Assembly (NCBI GenBank): GCA_019454225.1
Contig: CP075370.1
Coordinates: forward strand, 2,408,001-2,472,000
Origin: Paracoccaceae bacterium
GTDB lineage: Bacteria; Pseudomonadota; Alphaproteobacteria; Rhodobacterales; Rhodobacteraceae
Reading direction: 5' to 3'
DNA: 64,000 nucleotides
Shown: positions 45,486 to 56,000 of the stretch, piece by piece
Layout: the number at the start of each line of letters is the position of its first letter
How positions within the stretch are numbered: position 1 is the first letter of the stretch
The notes under the pieces: generated by a model
Databases searched by the model: none
Told to the model about the DNA's origin: nothing
Seen by the model: the letters and a program-made list of their open reading frames with translations, nothing else
Program-made: the position numbers and the translations under genes

Positions 45486-45647
45486 TCATCCACCGGGCGC
45501 GCGCGTCTTCCTTGTGCCCCGGCAGCGATCCGAGCAATATTTCACGTCATTCCAGACCTTGGCCCAGGCCTTGCGCCAGGTGAAGGGGCGACCGCAGGTC
45601 ACGCAGGTCTTTTCCGGCAGATCGGTCTTCTTCACGCCGCGCGGCAT
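45486..45647 (-). CDS. DUF2256 zinc-ribbon-like protein, coupled to the photolyase gene
   Basis: A 53-residue protein beginning MPRGVKKTDLPEKTC. It carries two cysteine pairs, CVTC followed by GRPFTWRKAWAKVW, and YCSDRC, which is the DUF2256 pattern and looks like a zinc ribbon. Its ATG shares one base with the stop codon of the upstream photolyase/cryptochrome gene (TGATG), so translation is coupled. DUF2256 proteins are often neighbours of photolyase-family genes, but their function is not established; an accessory role in DNA binding is a guess. Confidence 0.8.
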   Translation of the reverse strand: MPRGVKKTDLPEKTCVTCGRPFTWRKAWAKVWNDVKYCSDRCRGTRKTRAPGG

Positions 45648-47158
45648 CACAGATCCAGGCTCAGCTGCGCCGTTGCCACGGTGCGGCGGGGGCGTGGGGC
45701 ACGGTCATTGACAAAGCGGCCAGCGGCGTCGGCGCGGCTTGCATGGCGGTCGGCGATGCGCGCCGCCTCGGCCTGAAACGCGGCGCCGCGCCGTGCCACC
45801 CATACCGTTTCCCGTGCCAGCCGTGCGGCGGCTGCGGGATCGACCACCGGTTCGGGGTAGCGCAGGGTGCGGGCGTCGGGCCAGCGCCACGGCTCGTGCA
45901 GAAAACCGGCGGGCACCGAGGCCAGCTCGGGCAACCAGCGGCGTATGAAAACGCCGCCGGGGTCCTGGTCGTAGCCCTGCTTCACCGGATTGTAGATGCG
46001 GATCGTGTTGATGCCGGTCGTGCCCGACTGCATCTGCACCTGTGGCCAGTGGATGCCCGGATCATAGTCGGTGAACATCCGTGCAAGCACCGGACCTGTC
46101 GCCCGCCAGTCGAGCCAGAGGTGATAGGCCGCAAACGACGTCACCATGGCCCGCATGCGGAAGTTGAGCCATCCGGTTGCGGCCAGATAGCGCATGCATG
46201 CATCGACGAAGGGCACACCGGTTTCACCGGCCGCCCATGCCTTCAGGCGGACAGCGTCAGGGTGTCGCGGCCGCAGGGCCTCGGTCGCCGGATGCAGGCA
46301 TCGGGTCTCGATCGTGGGCTGATCCTCGAGCTTCTGCGTGAAGTGGTCGCGCCAGGCCAGCCGCGACTGGAACGAGGCAAGCGATCCGGCCCAGCCCCCG
46401 GATGGGCGTGCGCCCGCCCGGGTGGCGGCGGCCTGGCTGGCTTCGCGCACCGAAAGCGTGCCCATGGCCAGATGCGGCGATACGCGCGAACAGGCACGTT
46501 CGCCGCTGACGGGCGAGGACATGTCGCTGCGGTAGGTCTGGCCACGCGCCGTCAGGAACCCTTCCAGCAGCAACAGCGCCTGGGCACGCCCGCCGGGCTG
46601 GCGATGGGGGCAGCGATCCTCGGCCAGACGCAGGGCGCGTGCGGTGGGTATGGCGCCGGGTTCCACCCCGGGAACAGCGCGCAGCGCTGCCGGGGTCTCC
46701 GCCTGCGGCGCGGCGACAAAGGCTTCGCGCCGCGCCGCCCAGCCGTCACGCGACGCGAGGCGCCGCACCACGCCCGATTGCGGAAGTTCATCCCAGGGCA
46801 TGCCCAAGTTTCGTGCCCATGCCGCGACGCGCCGGTCCCGCGCGTAGGTCCAGAGGTTTCCGGTCTCCTCATGGCTGACGATGCGGTCGACGCGGTGCTG
46901 GCGGACCATCCGCGACATCACCTCGACCGCGTCACCCGTCCGCACCACCAGCGGTGCCCCCAGATCGGCCAGCGCCGCCCGAAGGTCGGCCAGGCTTTCG
47001 GCCGCAAAGGCCCATTGCCGGGCCGAGGTGTCGGGAAGATGCCAGTACTCCGGCTCGACGATGTAGAGCGGCAGCACGGCACCCAGGCCCGCCGCATGGG
47101 CAAGGGCGGGATGGTCGTGGATGCGCAGGTCACGCTTGAACCAGAGCAGAACATTCAT
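45647..47158 (-). CDS. photolyase/cryptochrome family flavoprotein
   Basis: The 503-residue product has the two photolyase domains: an N-terminal Rossmann antenna domain (MNVLLWFKRDLRIHDHPAL, about residues 1-130) and a C-terminal FAD-binding domain with SGERACSRVSPHLAMGTLS, SRLAWRDHFTQKLED, PFVDACMRYLAATGWLNFRMR and GTTGINTIRIYNPVKQGYDQ (split across the domain end). It repairs UV pyrimidine dimers or acts as a blue-light sensor; sequence alone does not decide. The stop overlaps the start of a DUF2256 gene. There is no Cys cluster of the FeS-type (CryB/PhrB) photolyases that I could identify. Confidence 0.85.
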   Translation of the reverse strand: MNVLLWFKRDLRIHDHPALAHAAGLGAVLPLYIVEPEYWHLPDTSARQWAFAAESLADLRAALADLGAPLVVRTGDAVEVMSRMVRQHRVDRIVSHEETGNLWTYARDRRVAAWARNLGMPWDELPQSGVVRRLASRDGWAARREAFVAAPQAETPAALRAVPGVEPGAIPTARALRLAEDRCPHRQPGGRAQALLLLEGFLTARGQTYRSDMSSPVSGERACSRVSPHLAMGTLSVREASQAAATRAGARPSGGWAGSLASFQSRLAWRDHFTQKLEDQPTIETRCLHPATEALRPRHPDAVRLKAWAAGETGVPFVDACMRYLAATGWLNFRMRAMVTSFAAYHLWLDWRATGPVLARMFTDYDPGIHWPQVQMQSGTTGINTIRIYNPVKQGYDQDPGGVFIRRWLPELASVPAGFLHEPWRWPDARTLRYPEPVVDPAAAARLARETVWVARRGAAFQAEAARIADRHASRADAAGRFVNDRAPRPRRTVATAQLSLDL

Positions 47159-47209
47159 GGAACAAACATCTAGCGCCTGCGCGCGATTCGTAAAGCGCCG
47201 CGCGCCGGT

Positions 47210-47678
47210 TCAACCGCGTGCGGGCGCCCGCGCCGCGATCAGCCAGGCACCGGCGAGCGCCACCGAGATCACCAGGTTCCAGCCTGCCATCGACAGGCCG
47301 GCGAATGCCCATGCCACGGCGTCACAGCGCACCGGCGCTGCGACCGTGACGGTCGGATCGAGCAATGCCTGCGCCGAAAGGCCCGCGAGCGATCCACCGG
47401 AGCAAGAGGCCAGCCCTTCCCACCAGCCCTGTTCCACCCCGGCATGGAAGAGGCCGATGCCAGCCGTCGTCAGTGCCGCCACCGCCCCCAGCACGGGCAG
47501 CAACCGGCCCGGAAGCGCCAGCGCCGCGATCCCGATCGCCACCGCAGCGAGATGCGGCCAGCGTTGCCATATGCACAGGACGCACGGATGCAGCCCGCCG
47601 ACGTACTGGAACGCCAGCGCGCCCAGCAGCAGCGCGGCCGATCCGCAGGTCGCCAGAAGAACCCAAGCGTTGCGCGTC
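47210..47678 (-). CDS. dsbB: disulfide bond formation protein DsbB family
   Basis: About 155 residues with four transmembrane helices. The first periplasmic loop holds the CxxC pair PCVLCIWQRWPH and the second loop holds two further Cys (ASCSGG and VRCDAV), as in DsbB, which re-oxidises DsbA using quinone. The start codon is a GTG at 47680 that overlaps the TGA of the upstream YqaA-type gene (GTGA), so the two membrane proteins are coupled; the coordinates given here end two bases inside that codon and the coding region runs to 47680. Confidence 0.88.
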
Positions 47679-48255
47679 ACAGGAACCTCACCGCCGCAAA
47701 GCCGCCGAGCAGAAGCACGACGGCGATGGTGAACATAAGGCCGAGCCGCCGCTCGATGAAGTCACGGATCGGTGCGCCGAACCGCCACAGCAGGGCCGCC
47801 ACGACGAAGAACCGAAGCCCTCGGGCCAGGATCGAGGCCAGGATGAACACCGGCAGCGACAGGCCGGTCGATCCCGACAATATGGTGACGACCTTGTAGG
47901 GAAAGGGCGTGACACCGGCGATCAGGACGGCCCAGGCCCCCCAGTCGTTGTAGGCCTGGGCAAAGGTCGTGAAGCCGTCGGTCTTGCCATAGAAGGTCAG
48001 CACAGGAAGGCCGACACTTTCGAACAGGACGGCACCGATCCAGTAGCCGAAGAGGCCGCCCAGAACCGAGAACAGCGTCGCGACCGCCGCGATCAGGAAC
48101 GCCCGACGCGGTGCCGCGATGATCATCGGGATCATCAGGATGTCGGGCGGGATCGGAAAGACCGAACTTTCGACAAAGGCCACGGCCGCGAGCCACCATA
48201 TCGCGTGCCGATGTGCCGCCAGGGCGAGCGTCCAGTCATACATGCGGCGGATCAT
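47677..48255 (-). CDS. YqaA/DedA-type membrane protein
   Basis: The 192-residue product has about five hydrophobic segments and the SNARE-associated (DedA/YqaA) pattern: AFVESSVFPIPPDILMIPMI early, GGLFGYWIGAVLFESVG, and TPFPYKVVTILSGSTGL in the re-entrant loop region. DedA relatives take part in membrane lipid handling. The start at 48255 is favoured because GAGGAAGG lies seven bases upstream; ATGs at 48282 and 48243 are alternatives. Its stop overlaps the GTG start of dsbB. Confidence 0.82.
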   Translation of the reverse strand: MIRRMYDWTLALAAHRHAIWWLAAVAFVESSVFPIPPDILMIPMIIAAPRRAFLIAAVATLFSVLGGLFGYWIGAVLFESVGLPVLTFYGKTDGFTTFAQAYNDWGAWAVLIAGVTPFPYKVVTILSGSTGLSLPVFILASILARGLRFFVVAALLWRFGAPIRDFIERRLGLMFTIAVVLLLGGFAAVRFL

Positions 48256-48453
48256 GGCGGCCTTCCTCGCGATCGCCGCCATGCATCACGCGCCCGCAGC
48301 GCGGTCAAGCCGCGCCAGCCAGGAAGGGGCGGAATTCGCCGACGCTGCAGCGTCCGCCCGCGCCCCCAGGCCCTTGCGGGACGGCTGGTCTGCCCTGTAT
48401 GGATGGCGGAGCAAGGGTTCCGGGCCGGCAATGGCACCGAGACCATGCGGCGT

Positions 48454-48537
48454 GCGGGTGTGGCGGAATGGTAGACGCAGGGGTTTCAAAAACCCCCACC
48501 GCAAGGTATGTCGGTTCGACTCCGACCACCCGCACCA
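48454..48537 (+). tRNA. tRNA-Leu (CAA anticodon)
   Basis: An 84-base tRNA with a complete cloverleaf. The acceptor arms GCGGGTG and CACCCGC pair fully, discriminator A is at 48534 and CCA is encoded (48535-48537). The anticodon stem GGGGT/ACCCC encloses the loop TTCAAAA, giving anticodon CAA at 48487-48489. A long variable arm (ACC/GGT stem), as expected for a leucine tRNA, and GGTTCGACTCC in the T arm are present. A strong hairpin follows at 48560. Confidence 0.95.
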
Positions 48538-48559
48538 GCGTGCTCCGGGACGGCGCCAA

Positions 48560-48598
48560 AAAGACAAGGGCCACGCTATCGGCGTGGCCCTTGTCTTT
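48560..48598. terminator. strong bidirectional terminator hairpin
   Basis: A perfect 17-base-arm inverted repeat (AAAGACAAGGGCCACGC and its complement) with a 5-base loop. It starts 23 bases after the tRNA and ends 15 bases before the stop codon of the convergent regulator gene. The flanking AAAAA on the left gives a T-tract on the minus strand, and TTT follows on the plus strand, so it serves both directions. Confidence 0.88.
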
Positions 48599-48612
48599 GG
48601 CGTGTGTGCTGT

Positions 48613-49377
48613 TCAGCCGTTCAGCCGTGCCGGATAGGCGCCCAGATCGGATTCGATCCGCGGCTTGCGGTCGGTCTTGGCGGCGTTGAAGCGGTAGCCG
48701 ATGCCATAGACGGTCTGGATGCAGGCGAATTCGGGATCCGCTTCCCGCACCTTGGCGCGGATGCGCTTCACATGGCTGTCGATCGTGCGCTCGTCGACAT
48801 ATTCGCCGTTGCTGTGGATCAGTTCGATCAGCGATTCACGCGACTTGACCACGCCGGGGCGGGCGGCCAGGGCCGAAAGAAGCTTGAACTCGGTCAGGGT
48901 CAGCGGAATTTCATGTTCCCGCCAGTAGGCCACCAGCCGCGAGGGCTCCATCACCAGATCGGCCGCCTTCAGCGTCTTCTCGATCAGCTTGCCATCCTTG
49001 CCTGCGCCCAGAAGCTCCTGATGCCGCTTGATCAGCGACTTCACCCATTCCGCCAGAAGATGCGTCGAGATGCTCTGCCGAAGCACCGCATCCGCGCCCA
49101 GCCGCAGCCCCATGATTTCGTCGATCTCTTCCGAGTTCGTCGTCAGAAGGATGACCGGGACGGTCGACGTGGCGCGCATCTTGTGCATGATGCGGATGCC
49201 GTCGAGGCTTTCGTCGCTGATGTCCAGGATCACGGCATCCGGCATGCGACGGAAGAACGCGGTCAGCGCGAGGTCCGGATTGCGGAACACCTCGACCTCG
49301 TATTCGTTCGGATCAAACGCAGCAACACAGCGCTTGGCGAAGGCCGCATCGCGATGAATCAGGTAAAGCCGTTTCAT
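48613..49377 (-). CDS. ChvI-like response regulator with a degenerate receiver
   Basis: The 254-residue product has a C-terminal winged helix very like ChvI (VDERTIDSHVKRIRAKVREADPEF, read in parts, then TVYGIGYRFN), but an unusual receiver. The phosphoacceptor Asp52 (AVILDISDESLDG) is kept, while the acidic pair is reduced (LIHRDA at residues 6-11, only Asp10) and the conserved Lys-Pro is replaced by Arg100-Gln101 (AVLRQSI). Phosphorylation may therefore be weak or absent. No kinase gene is adjacent. The start is the ATG at 49377 (MKRLYLIHRD); a TTG at 49395 lacks a ribosome-binding site. Confidence 0.82.
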   Translation of the reverse strand: MKRLYLIHRDAAFAKRCVAAFDPNEYEVEVFRNPDLALTAFFRRMPDAVILDISDESLDGIRIMHKMRATSTVPVILLTTNSEEIDEIMGLRLGADAVLRQSISTHLLAEWVKSLIKRHQELLGAGKDGKLIEKTLKAADLVMEPSRLVAYWREHEIPLTLTEFKLLSALAARPGVVKSRESLIELIHSNGEYVDERTIDSHVKRIRAKVREADPEFACIQTVYGIGYRFNAAKTDRKPRIESDLGAYPARLNG

Positions 49378-49476
49378 GTTTTCCCACCATTTCAATCTTA
49401 GGAGAGGCCGCGTGGAGCCGCGCGATACCGGTTGCCCTATCCGGCGGAGCGGCTCCGGCCCGATGTGTTCAGCCGA

Positions 49477-49764
49477 CTACTGGACCAGCTGCGGGTAGCC
49501 GATGTCGCGTGCCGCGACGGAGGTCTTGCCGAAGGGGACCACGCGCATGGATGCCGACAGGCTCAGTTGCGGCAGCCGGTTCGGCTGGCGGAACAGGATG
49601 ATCTTGCCGCCGTGGCGCGCATAGAGCGCGTCCAGACGACCTTGACGCGCTTTCCGCAGCATCTCGGCGCCGGTGTCAGCATGGCTGGCTTCAGCCAGGT
49701 TCAGGCGGCGCGAGATGGCTTCGTTGCGCCCCAGTCTTGCCTTTTGGATCATCGATGCTTGCAT
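49477..49764 (-). CDS. unknown small basic protein
   Basis: A 95-residue protein not recognised. It starts MQASMIQKARLGRNEA, is rich in Arg and Leu, and contains a helical ADTGAEMLRKARQGRL segment followed by GKIILFRQPNRLPQLS; no signal peptide or membrane segment. A GAGGAA site precedes the ATG at 49764; the frame is open further upstream but the longer form would run into AT-rich promoter-like DNA. An ATG at 49752 is an alternative. Lies between a ChvI-like regulator and the RTX-type gene, with no obvious partner. Confidence 0.55.
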   Translation of the reverse strand: MQASMIQKARLGRNEAISRRLNLAEASHADTGAEMLRKARQGRLDALYARHGGKIILFRQPNRLPQLSLSASMRVVPFGKTSVAARDIGYPQLVQ

Positions 49765-50152
49765 GGCTCTGTTCCTCGTCCGTCCGTTTGCCCCGCCGCT
49801 TCGCCCGTTCGGGGCATCGGCCCTGTGTCGCAGCGAGGGCGCAAACCATCCGGCTGCCTTGCTGCTTGAGGGGACGTTAGAAAAAAGAATCCGTTGAAGT
49901 TCCCAAGCGCTGTGCGGAGCTATGCAAGGTCGTGCGCGATTTGTGTCAAAATGTACAAATCGGTCGGTCCGCGTCACAGGACCCGTGCTGCAAACCGCAT
50001 TTGCAGCCGGTCTGAACCGAAGTGGACGTGCAATGGCGCGATTCGCCGGTCGCGTCGCCACAGAAGGCAGGATGCCCCGGGAATGCGTCAGCGATGCGGC
50101 GAGGGTTCGGCCAAAACCATAACGCGAGTTTATATCGCCTTATGGTTGAATA
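49765..50152. other. gene-free stretch with promoter-like and terminator sequences
   Basis: No convincing gene lies here. The left part (about 49870-49990) is AT-richer and includes GTTAGAAAAAAGAATCC and TGTGTCAAAATGTACAAATC, plausible as the promoter region of the small gene ending at 49764. The right end holds the terminator hairpin of the RTX-type gene (50115-50147). The remaining sequence shows nothing recognisable. Confidence 0.5.
50115..50147 (-). terminator. terminator of the RTX-type gene
   Basis: Arms AACCATAA and TTATGGTT (8 pairs), then one C/C mismatch and GCGA/TCGC (4 pairs) around a GTTTATA loop. On the minus strand it begins six bases after the RTX-type stop codon and is followed by TTTT, the form of a rho-independent terminator. 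Confidence 0.65.
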
Positions 50153-52723
50153 TCAGTGGATGTGCCGCAGGACGGCGATGATGCCGCGGATCAGGCTGCG
50201 GAAGAACCGGCCGCTGCGCTGCTCGGGCCGCACATGCCGTGCCATCACAGGACCGACCTTCCAGTAGAACCGGATGAAGGCACGGCCACCGGCCGAACGG
50301 ACGAGCACGGTATCACGCCAGTGCCGCAGCCAGACGACTTCGGGGTGAAGGCGGTTGCCATAGGCCGCCGTCGCGACGAAACAGGCACCGTTCGCGCCGT
50401 CGGAGCTGCCGCCGTCGCTGTCCTCGTCCTCCTCGTCGTCCTCTTCGTCGTCGTCATCCCCCTCGCCAGGTCGGGGGGGCCGCATCAGGCCGTCATCATT
50501 GCCGCCCGGTGCAGGTGGATTTCCGGCACCGGTGCCGGGATCGGCGGGCGATGTCGGAGAGGTGGGGGCCGGCGGTGCGGCAGGGGGCTGGGGGATGGGC
50601 GAAACCGGCGCCGCGGGCGGCGGGGCCGCGGAAGACGTGGGGTTCTGCCAGACGCCCTCCGTCGGTGCCGTCGGGGCGGGCAGGGCGCCGCCCAGGTTCA
50701 GGACCGAATGCGCAACCGCGTCGACCATCGACGCACCGCCCAGGATCACCGTGGCCCCCATGCCCGCATGTGTGATCTTCAGGTCGCGCGCCTCGCCCGC
50801 GTTGGTGAAATCACCCACCGACAGCGCCTTGTCGAAAGCCTCGCGGTCGCCGTAGAGATCGCCGAACGACAGGATGTCGCCCTTGAACGGATCGAAGTCG
50901 ATCAGCACCGTCTCGCCGTTCGGGTCGATGAAGAACCTGTCGGCGCCCATTCCGCCGGACACGCTGTTGCTGCCGCCACCGATCACCAGCGTGTCAGCAC
51001 CCATGCCGCCGAACACAAAGTCATTGCCGTTGCCACTGTGAATCGTGTCGTCGCCGCTGCCGCCTTCCAGCGTGTCGTCGCCGTCGCCGCCGTGCAGCAG
51101 GTCGTTGCCGACGCCACCATTCAGCCTGTCCTTGCCCGCGCCGCCGAACAGCCTGTCGTTGCCCTTGCCGCCCGACAGCGTGTCGTCGCCCGCACCACCC
51201 TCCAGCCGGTCGTCCGCCGTGCTGCCGACCAGTGCGTCATTGCCGTCGCCACCCCGCATCCAGACCGGATCGTCGCCGGGGTTCGTGCGGGTCACCACGA
51301 TGCGGATCACCTGGTAATCGTCGGTCATGTCAACCGCGACGCTCGATCCGTCGACGGTCACGGCAGGATTGGTGACGACGGGCTTGCCCGTGATGCCGTT
51401 CTCGACGGACACGCTTTCTGCCCAGACATTGGCGATCGGGCCGTATTCCGAGAGGTCGATCTCGACCGGCATGCCGTTGGCGGGCAGGTCGTTTGCCGCA
51501 AGGAAGATGACGACCTTGGCATCGTCACTGAAGGCATAGAGGTTGACCGGCGTCGTGCGGCCCGCGTCGAGCGCGGCATGGTCCACCAGGCGCATGCCGG
51601 GCAGGATTTCCGACATCTGGCGGAACACCTCGCCATGCGGCGAAAGGTGGAAATCGCCGGTGGCAGGGTCTTGCCACGTCATCGTGACGGGGCTGGTGGC
51701 GTTCTCCATCCCGACGCCCCAGGCCGCCGCGTGGTCTGTCCCCAGTTCGGCCATGCCGGTGAACAGCGACAGCATTGCCGAGGCGCTCGGCATCGGCAGC
51801 AGAAGGCTGGGGTCGACATCGTTGGGGCTGACGGTCCAGGCCGAGAAGTACACGCCCACCTCTGGCAGGTTGTCCAGCCCCAGTGCCATGCGGTCCTCGA
51901 GGATCGCGTCGCGCAGTTCAAACAGCGCATCGGCCTTCTTGCCATGCTCGATGTTGCGAAGGTTGTGCAGGCCGTGGCGCAGGTCGTGAACCCGCACATG
52001 GTCGATCTCGGCAAGGATGCCTTCGTCGCCGGGTTGCTGAAGGCTTGTCATCCAGTCGATCAGCAGAGTGGTTTCTTCGCCCGATTGCATCGCCTGGAAC
52101 GCGATGTCGAACGCGATCTCCGGGTGCTCGGCGCGGAAATCGGCAACGCTGCGCAGGATCTCGATGGACACGCGCGCGTAGGATTCCGGATCGTAGTTTT
52201 CGTTGCCGACGTCGAGGATCATCTTTTTGGGCAGCTTGCCGCCGTTCCAGCGGCCCTCGACGAACAGCGCGTTCAGGAAATCGGTCGTGTCCTCGCCTGC
52301 CTCGGACGGATCGTCCAGATAGCGGAGCGTTGGAAGGATGACCGAGAATGACGCATCATTCTGGATAGCGGTCTGCAGCATCTCGGTGAAGCCCGACCGC
52401 CCGGTCGGTGTTCCATCCGCGTTGAACAGGGCCGCATGGTGCAGGAGATCCGGATAGCCAAGGTCATAGGCGTAGCTGTGCGCCGGATTGTAGTCGAGCC
52501 GGACCGAACCGCCCGGCGTCACGATCGCGGTCTCCGACAGGGTGCCACCCGGCCATCTCAGATGGGTCAGGCCAAGCTCTCCGACCGACTGCTGGAACGC
52601 CTGGCCTTCCGTGCCGCTGCGGTTGACCGAGATTCCACCGAACAGCCCGGGCGCCATCACGGCCTGCCCGCCGTCCATCATGTTCGTCGCGATCTCGTTC
52701 GGATTGATCCGGAAGTTGATCAA
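50153..52723 (-). CDS. glycosidase-like, RTX-repeat protein with acidic linker and CFI-box C-terminus
   Basis: The 856-residue product has four parts. Residues about 1-470 resemble a TIM-barrel glycosidase: [10 protein letters not shown] near residue 55, [15 protein letters not shown] with Asn174-Glu175 as a likely acid/base pair, and a beta-sandwich follow-on. Residues about 485-600 hold some eleven GGxGxD-type calcium-binding repeats. Then come a Pro/Ala-rich stretch and a very acidic run of Asp/Glu. The last 100 residues contain the CFI-box ([20 protein letters not shown], then FRFYWKVGP-like segment ARHVRPEQ). The start is TTG at 52723 with AGGGGGA upstream; no classical signal peptide. 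RTX repeats suggest type I export, but the C-terminal CFI-box is unusual for it. A surface enzyme acting on a polysaccharide is the best guess. Confidence 0.75.
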   Translation of the reverse strand: MINFRINPNEIATNMMDGGQAVMAPGLFGGISVNRSGTEGQAFQQSVGELGLTHLRWPGGTLSETAIVTPGGSVRLDYNPAHSYAYDLGYPDLLHHAALFNADGTPTGRSGFTEMLQTAIQNDASFSVILPTLRYLDDPSEAGEDTTDFLNALFVEGRWNGGKLPKKMILDVGNENYDPESYARVSIEILRSVADFRAEHPEIAFDIAFQAMQSGEETTLLIDWMTSLQQPGDEGILAEIDHVRVHDLRHGLHNLRNIEHGKKADALFELRDAILEDRMALGLDNLPEVGVYFSAWTVSPNDVDPSLLLPMPSASAMLSLFTGMAELGTDHAAAWGVGMENATSPVTMTWQDPATGDFHLSPHGEVFRQMSEILPGMRLVDHAALDAGRTTPVNLYAFSDDAKVVIFLAANDLPANGMPVEIDLSEYGPIANVWAESVSVENGITGKPVVTNPAVTVDGSSVAVDMTDDYQVIRIVVTRTNPGDDPVWMRGGDGNDALVGSTADDRLEGGAGDDTLSGGKGNDRLFGGAGKDRLNGGVGNDLLHGGDGDDTLEGGSGDDTIHSGNGNDFVFGGMGADTLVIGGGSNSVSGGMGADRFFIDPNGETVLIDFDPFKGDILSFGDLYGDREAFDKALSVGDFTNAGEARDLKITHAGMGATVILGGASMVDAVAHSVLNLGGALPAPTAPTEGVWQNPTSSAAPPPAAPVSPIPQPPAAPPAPTSPTSPADPGTGAGNPPAPGGNDDGLMRPPRPGEGDDDDEEDDEEDEDSDGGSSDGANGACFVATAAYGNRLHPEVVWLRHWRDTVLVRSAGGRAFIRFYWKVGPVMARHVRPEQRSGRFFRSLIRGIIAVLRHIH

Positions 52724-53006
52724 GTCCCGTCCCCCTGCCAGCGCGTTCCTCCGGGGACGGCTGCAAGGACGAGGTGTCGTGCCCTGTCATGCCGCTCCGG
52801 TCAGGGCCGTGGGTAAGGGCGGGGCTTTCAGGAGGTTTCCGGCAGACGTGCCAGTCTGTGCGGGTGTTCGGGCGCGCTGTGTGAAACCGTGAGTTTTGCG
52901 AAAATTCTTCTACAATTCTTGCAAACGCCGCCCGCGCTGCCCGTTCAAGCAGCGGAACAGGGGCGGGCGGGGCCTGAAACCACCACTCTTGGGCAATTCT
53001 GCGCGG

Positions 53007-56000
53007 TCAGTCGACCGTTGCGCCATCCGGTCGCGTGTCCAGCGCGACGGCGACCATGCGGGCCAGATCGTTGCGGCGGTAGGGTTTGGACAGCAGAAGC
53101 GTCCCCGGTGCCAGGCGGTCGTTCTGCATCAAGGCGTCCTCGGTGTAGCCCGAGGTGAACAGAACCCGGATCCCGGGCCGCAGGCGACGCGCGGTTTCGG
53201 CCAATGCTCGCCCGTTGATCCCGCCGGGCATCACGACATCGGTCAGCAGCAGGTCAACGGCTTCCCCGGTCTGCAAGTACGAGATGGCGCGATTTCCGTC
53301 TTCCGCCGTCACGACGACATAGCCGAGGCTGCGCAACTGCTGCATGACGTGCTCGCGCACGAATTCATCATCCTCGACAACCAGGATGCGTCGCGACGAC
53401 GGAGCCTCGGTGGACCCGCCGACCGATGACGCAGCGTCGCGCACGGGTTCGAGGACGGCGGGAAGGAACAGGCGCACCGTGCATCCTGCGCCAGGAGTCG
53501 TCCGGATTTCGACATGGCCACCGGATTGCTTGACGAAGCCATAGACCATGCTGAGCCCGAGACCGCTTCCGGTGCCGTCGGGCTTCGTGGTGAAGAAGGG
53601 CTCGAAGGCACGTTCGAGCACCTCCTGGGTCATGCCGTGCCCTTCGTCGGCAACGTAGAGTTCGACATAGTCGCCCATGCGCAGCCCGTCTTCCGTCGGC
53701 GCGGATGCCGCCTCGGGCTTGTCGGCGATGCCGACGGTCAGCTTTCCGCCGTCAGGCATGGCATCGCGGGCGTTGATGGCAAGGTTCAGGATGGCAAGTT
53801 CCAACTGCCCCGGATCGACCTCGGCCAGACGCTTTTCCGCCGGAATGGCAAAGTCGATCTCCACATCCTCGGTCAGCGCGCGCCGCAGGAGTGGTTTCAT
53901 GGACAGAAGGAAGGCGCCCAGATCGAACACCTTGGGGGCCAGAGGCTGCTGTCGCGCGAAGGACAGGAGCCGACTGGTCAGTTCGGCACCCCGTTCGGCG
54001 GCAGTCACCGACTGCTCTGCCATCCTGCGCAGGCGGGGGTCGGTGATCTGTTCCGACAGAAGTTCCGCATTGCCCAGAATGATCGTCAGCAGGTTGTTGA
54101 AATCATGCGCGATGCCGCCGGTCAGTTGCCCCAGCGCCTCGAGCTTCTGTGCCTCGCGCAGGTGCTCGGTCGCCCGGATCGTCTCTGTCTGGTCATCGAT
54201 CAGGCTGACGAACCGGGTCATCTTGCCGTCCGGCGCGCGCACCAGGGTGCCGCGATGCTGGATGGTGGCAAAGCTGCCGTCTGCACGACGGTAGCGATAG
54301 GTTTCCGTCCAGCTGGATGTGTCAGAGGCCACGGCGGCCTCGAAACTCGACCGAACGCGGTGGCGATCATCGGGATGGATGCGGGCGAACCAGGAGGATT
54401 CCGTTGCGGCGAGGTCGCCCGCGCGATACCCGAACAGCTGGAACATGCGTTCGTTCGACCAGACGCGGTCGGTGGTCGCGTCGAGGTCGATGATCGCCTC
54501 GTTCGTCGCCTCGGCCACCAGACGGAACCGCTGTTCCGAGACCCGCAGAACCTCTTCGGCCAGCTTGCGCGAACTGATGTCGCGGTCCACGGCCACGCAA
54601 TGCGTAGGCGTTCCGTCTGCCCCGAGGATCGGCGTCAGCTCGGTCTCGATCCAGGTCGGCTGACCATTTCGGCTGTAGACGACGAGTTCGCCACGTGCCG
54701 CGCGCCCGAGCGAAACGGCCGCCTGCATCGCCCGCGCCAGAGCGGTGTCGGTTTCGGGACCGTGGCGGATCGCCGACGTCTTGCCGATGACCTCGGCCCT
54801 GTCAAAGCCGGTCCGTCGCTCGAAGGCGGCGTTGACATGCACGATCCTGGCAACCGGGCCGCCCGGCGCATCCGACAGTTCCGATATCGTCACCGCATCG
54901 CTCAGATGCGAGACGGCCGCTTCCATGAGGCGCAGCTTTTCGGTCTGCTGTCGGTCGCGGGTCACGTCGCGCACATAGACTGCAAAGCTGTCCTCTCCGG
55001 GGTCGATCGTGATCTCCTGCCAGCGGTCCAGCGGTTCGGGCAGGTATTGCTCGATCCGCACGGCAGCCCCGTCGGCCACCGCGCGGGCATGGGCCTCGCG
55101 GATCGGCGTGTGGGCGGCGGGTGGAAAGACATCTTCCATCGAACGCCCGATCAGGGACGCGCGCGGTGCGCCCGTGCTGCGCTCGGCCTGCGCGTTCACA
55201 TATTCCAGCCGCCCGTCCCGGTCGATGATATAGACGGAATCGCCCATGCTCTCGAATGCACGCAGCAGCCGGAGGCGCAGTTCCTCGTTGCGGTCGTGGA
55301 TCGCGACGAGTTCCGTGATGTCCTGCATCGCCCCGTAGAGGCCGACGATCCGCCCGTCGGCATTGCGCAGGGCCCGACCGACAGCCCGAACCGGGACTTC
55401 CTCGCCGGTCTGGCGGACGATGTGCATCACCTCGTCATAGGCGGTGCCATCCCGCACGCAGGTCGAGACAAGCTCGCGTATGCGCGGACGGTCGGACGGG
55501 ATGAACAACTCGACCGCCTCGTCGATCGTCGGGGAATGGTCGGGGTTGAAGCCGTGGATGATCGCGGTTTCCGAGGTCCACTCGAATTCCTGGCGCTCGA
55601 GATCCAGATACCAGCCGCCGACCCGGACGATCGATCCCGCGATCTGGATAAGCTGGCTTGCCCGGTCCAGCCGCTGCCCTGCCTGAACCGTCTCGGTGAC
55701 GTCCTGGACGACGCCGGTGACAAAGCGGCCCGCGTCGGTTTCGGTCTTCTCTCCCGCGCCCCGCAGATGCCGGATCGTGCCGTCCCGGGCCATCGTGCGG
55801 AACTCGAAGCCGTAGGTCTTGGCGTCACCGTCGATGAAGTCCTTCAGTTCCTGCTCGGTCCGCTCGCGGTCCTCGGCATGGATGGCCTGAAAAAAGCGGT
55901 CGAGCTGCGTCGACCGGCCGGCATGGTCGATCTCGACCGGATGGTCGAAGTTCCCGGATGTCCAGACCGCGCCGGTTTCCACATTCAGCCGCCACAGGCC

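Noticed and set aside
51000-51260. A tandemly repeated DNA pattern that could be mistaken for a CRISPR array
   Set aside because: The repeats are in frame and encode the GGxGxD calcium-binding repeats of the RTX-type protein; there are no unique spacers.
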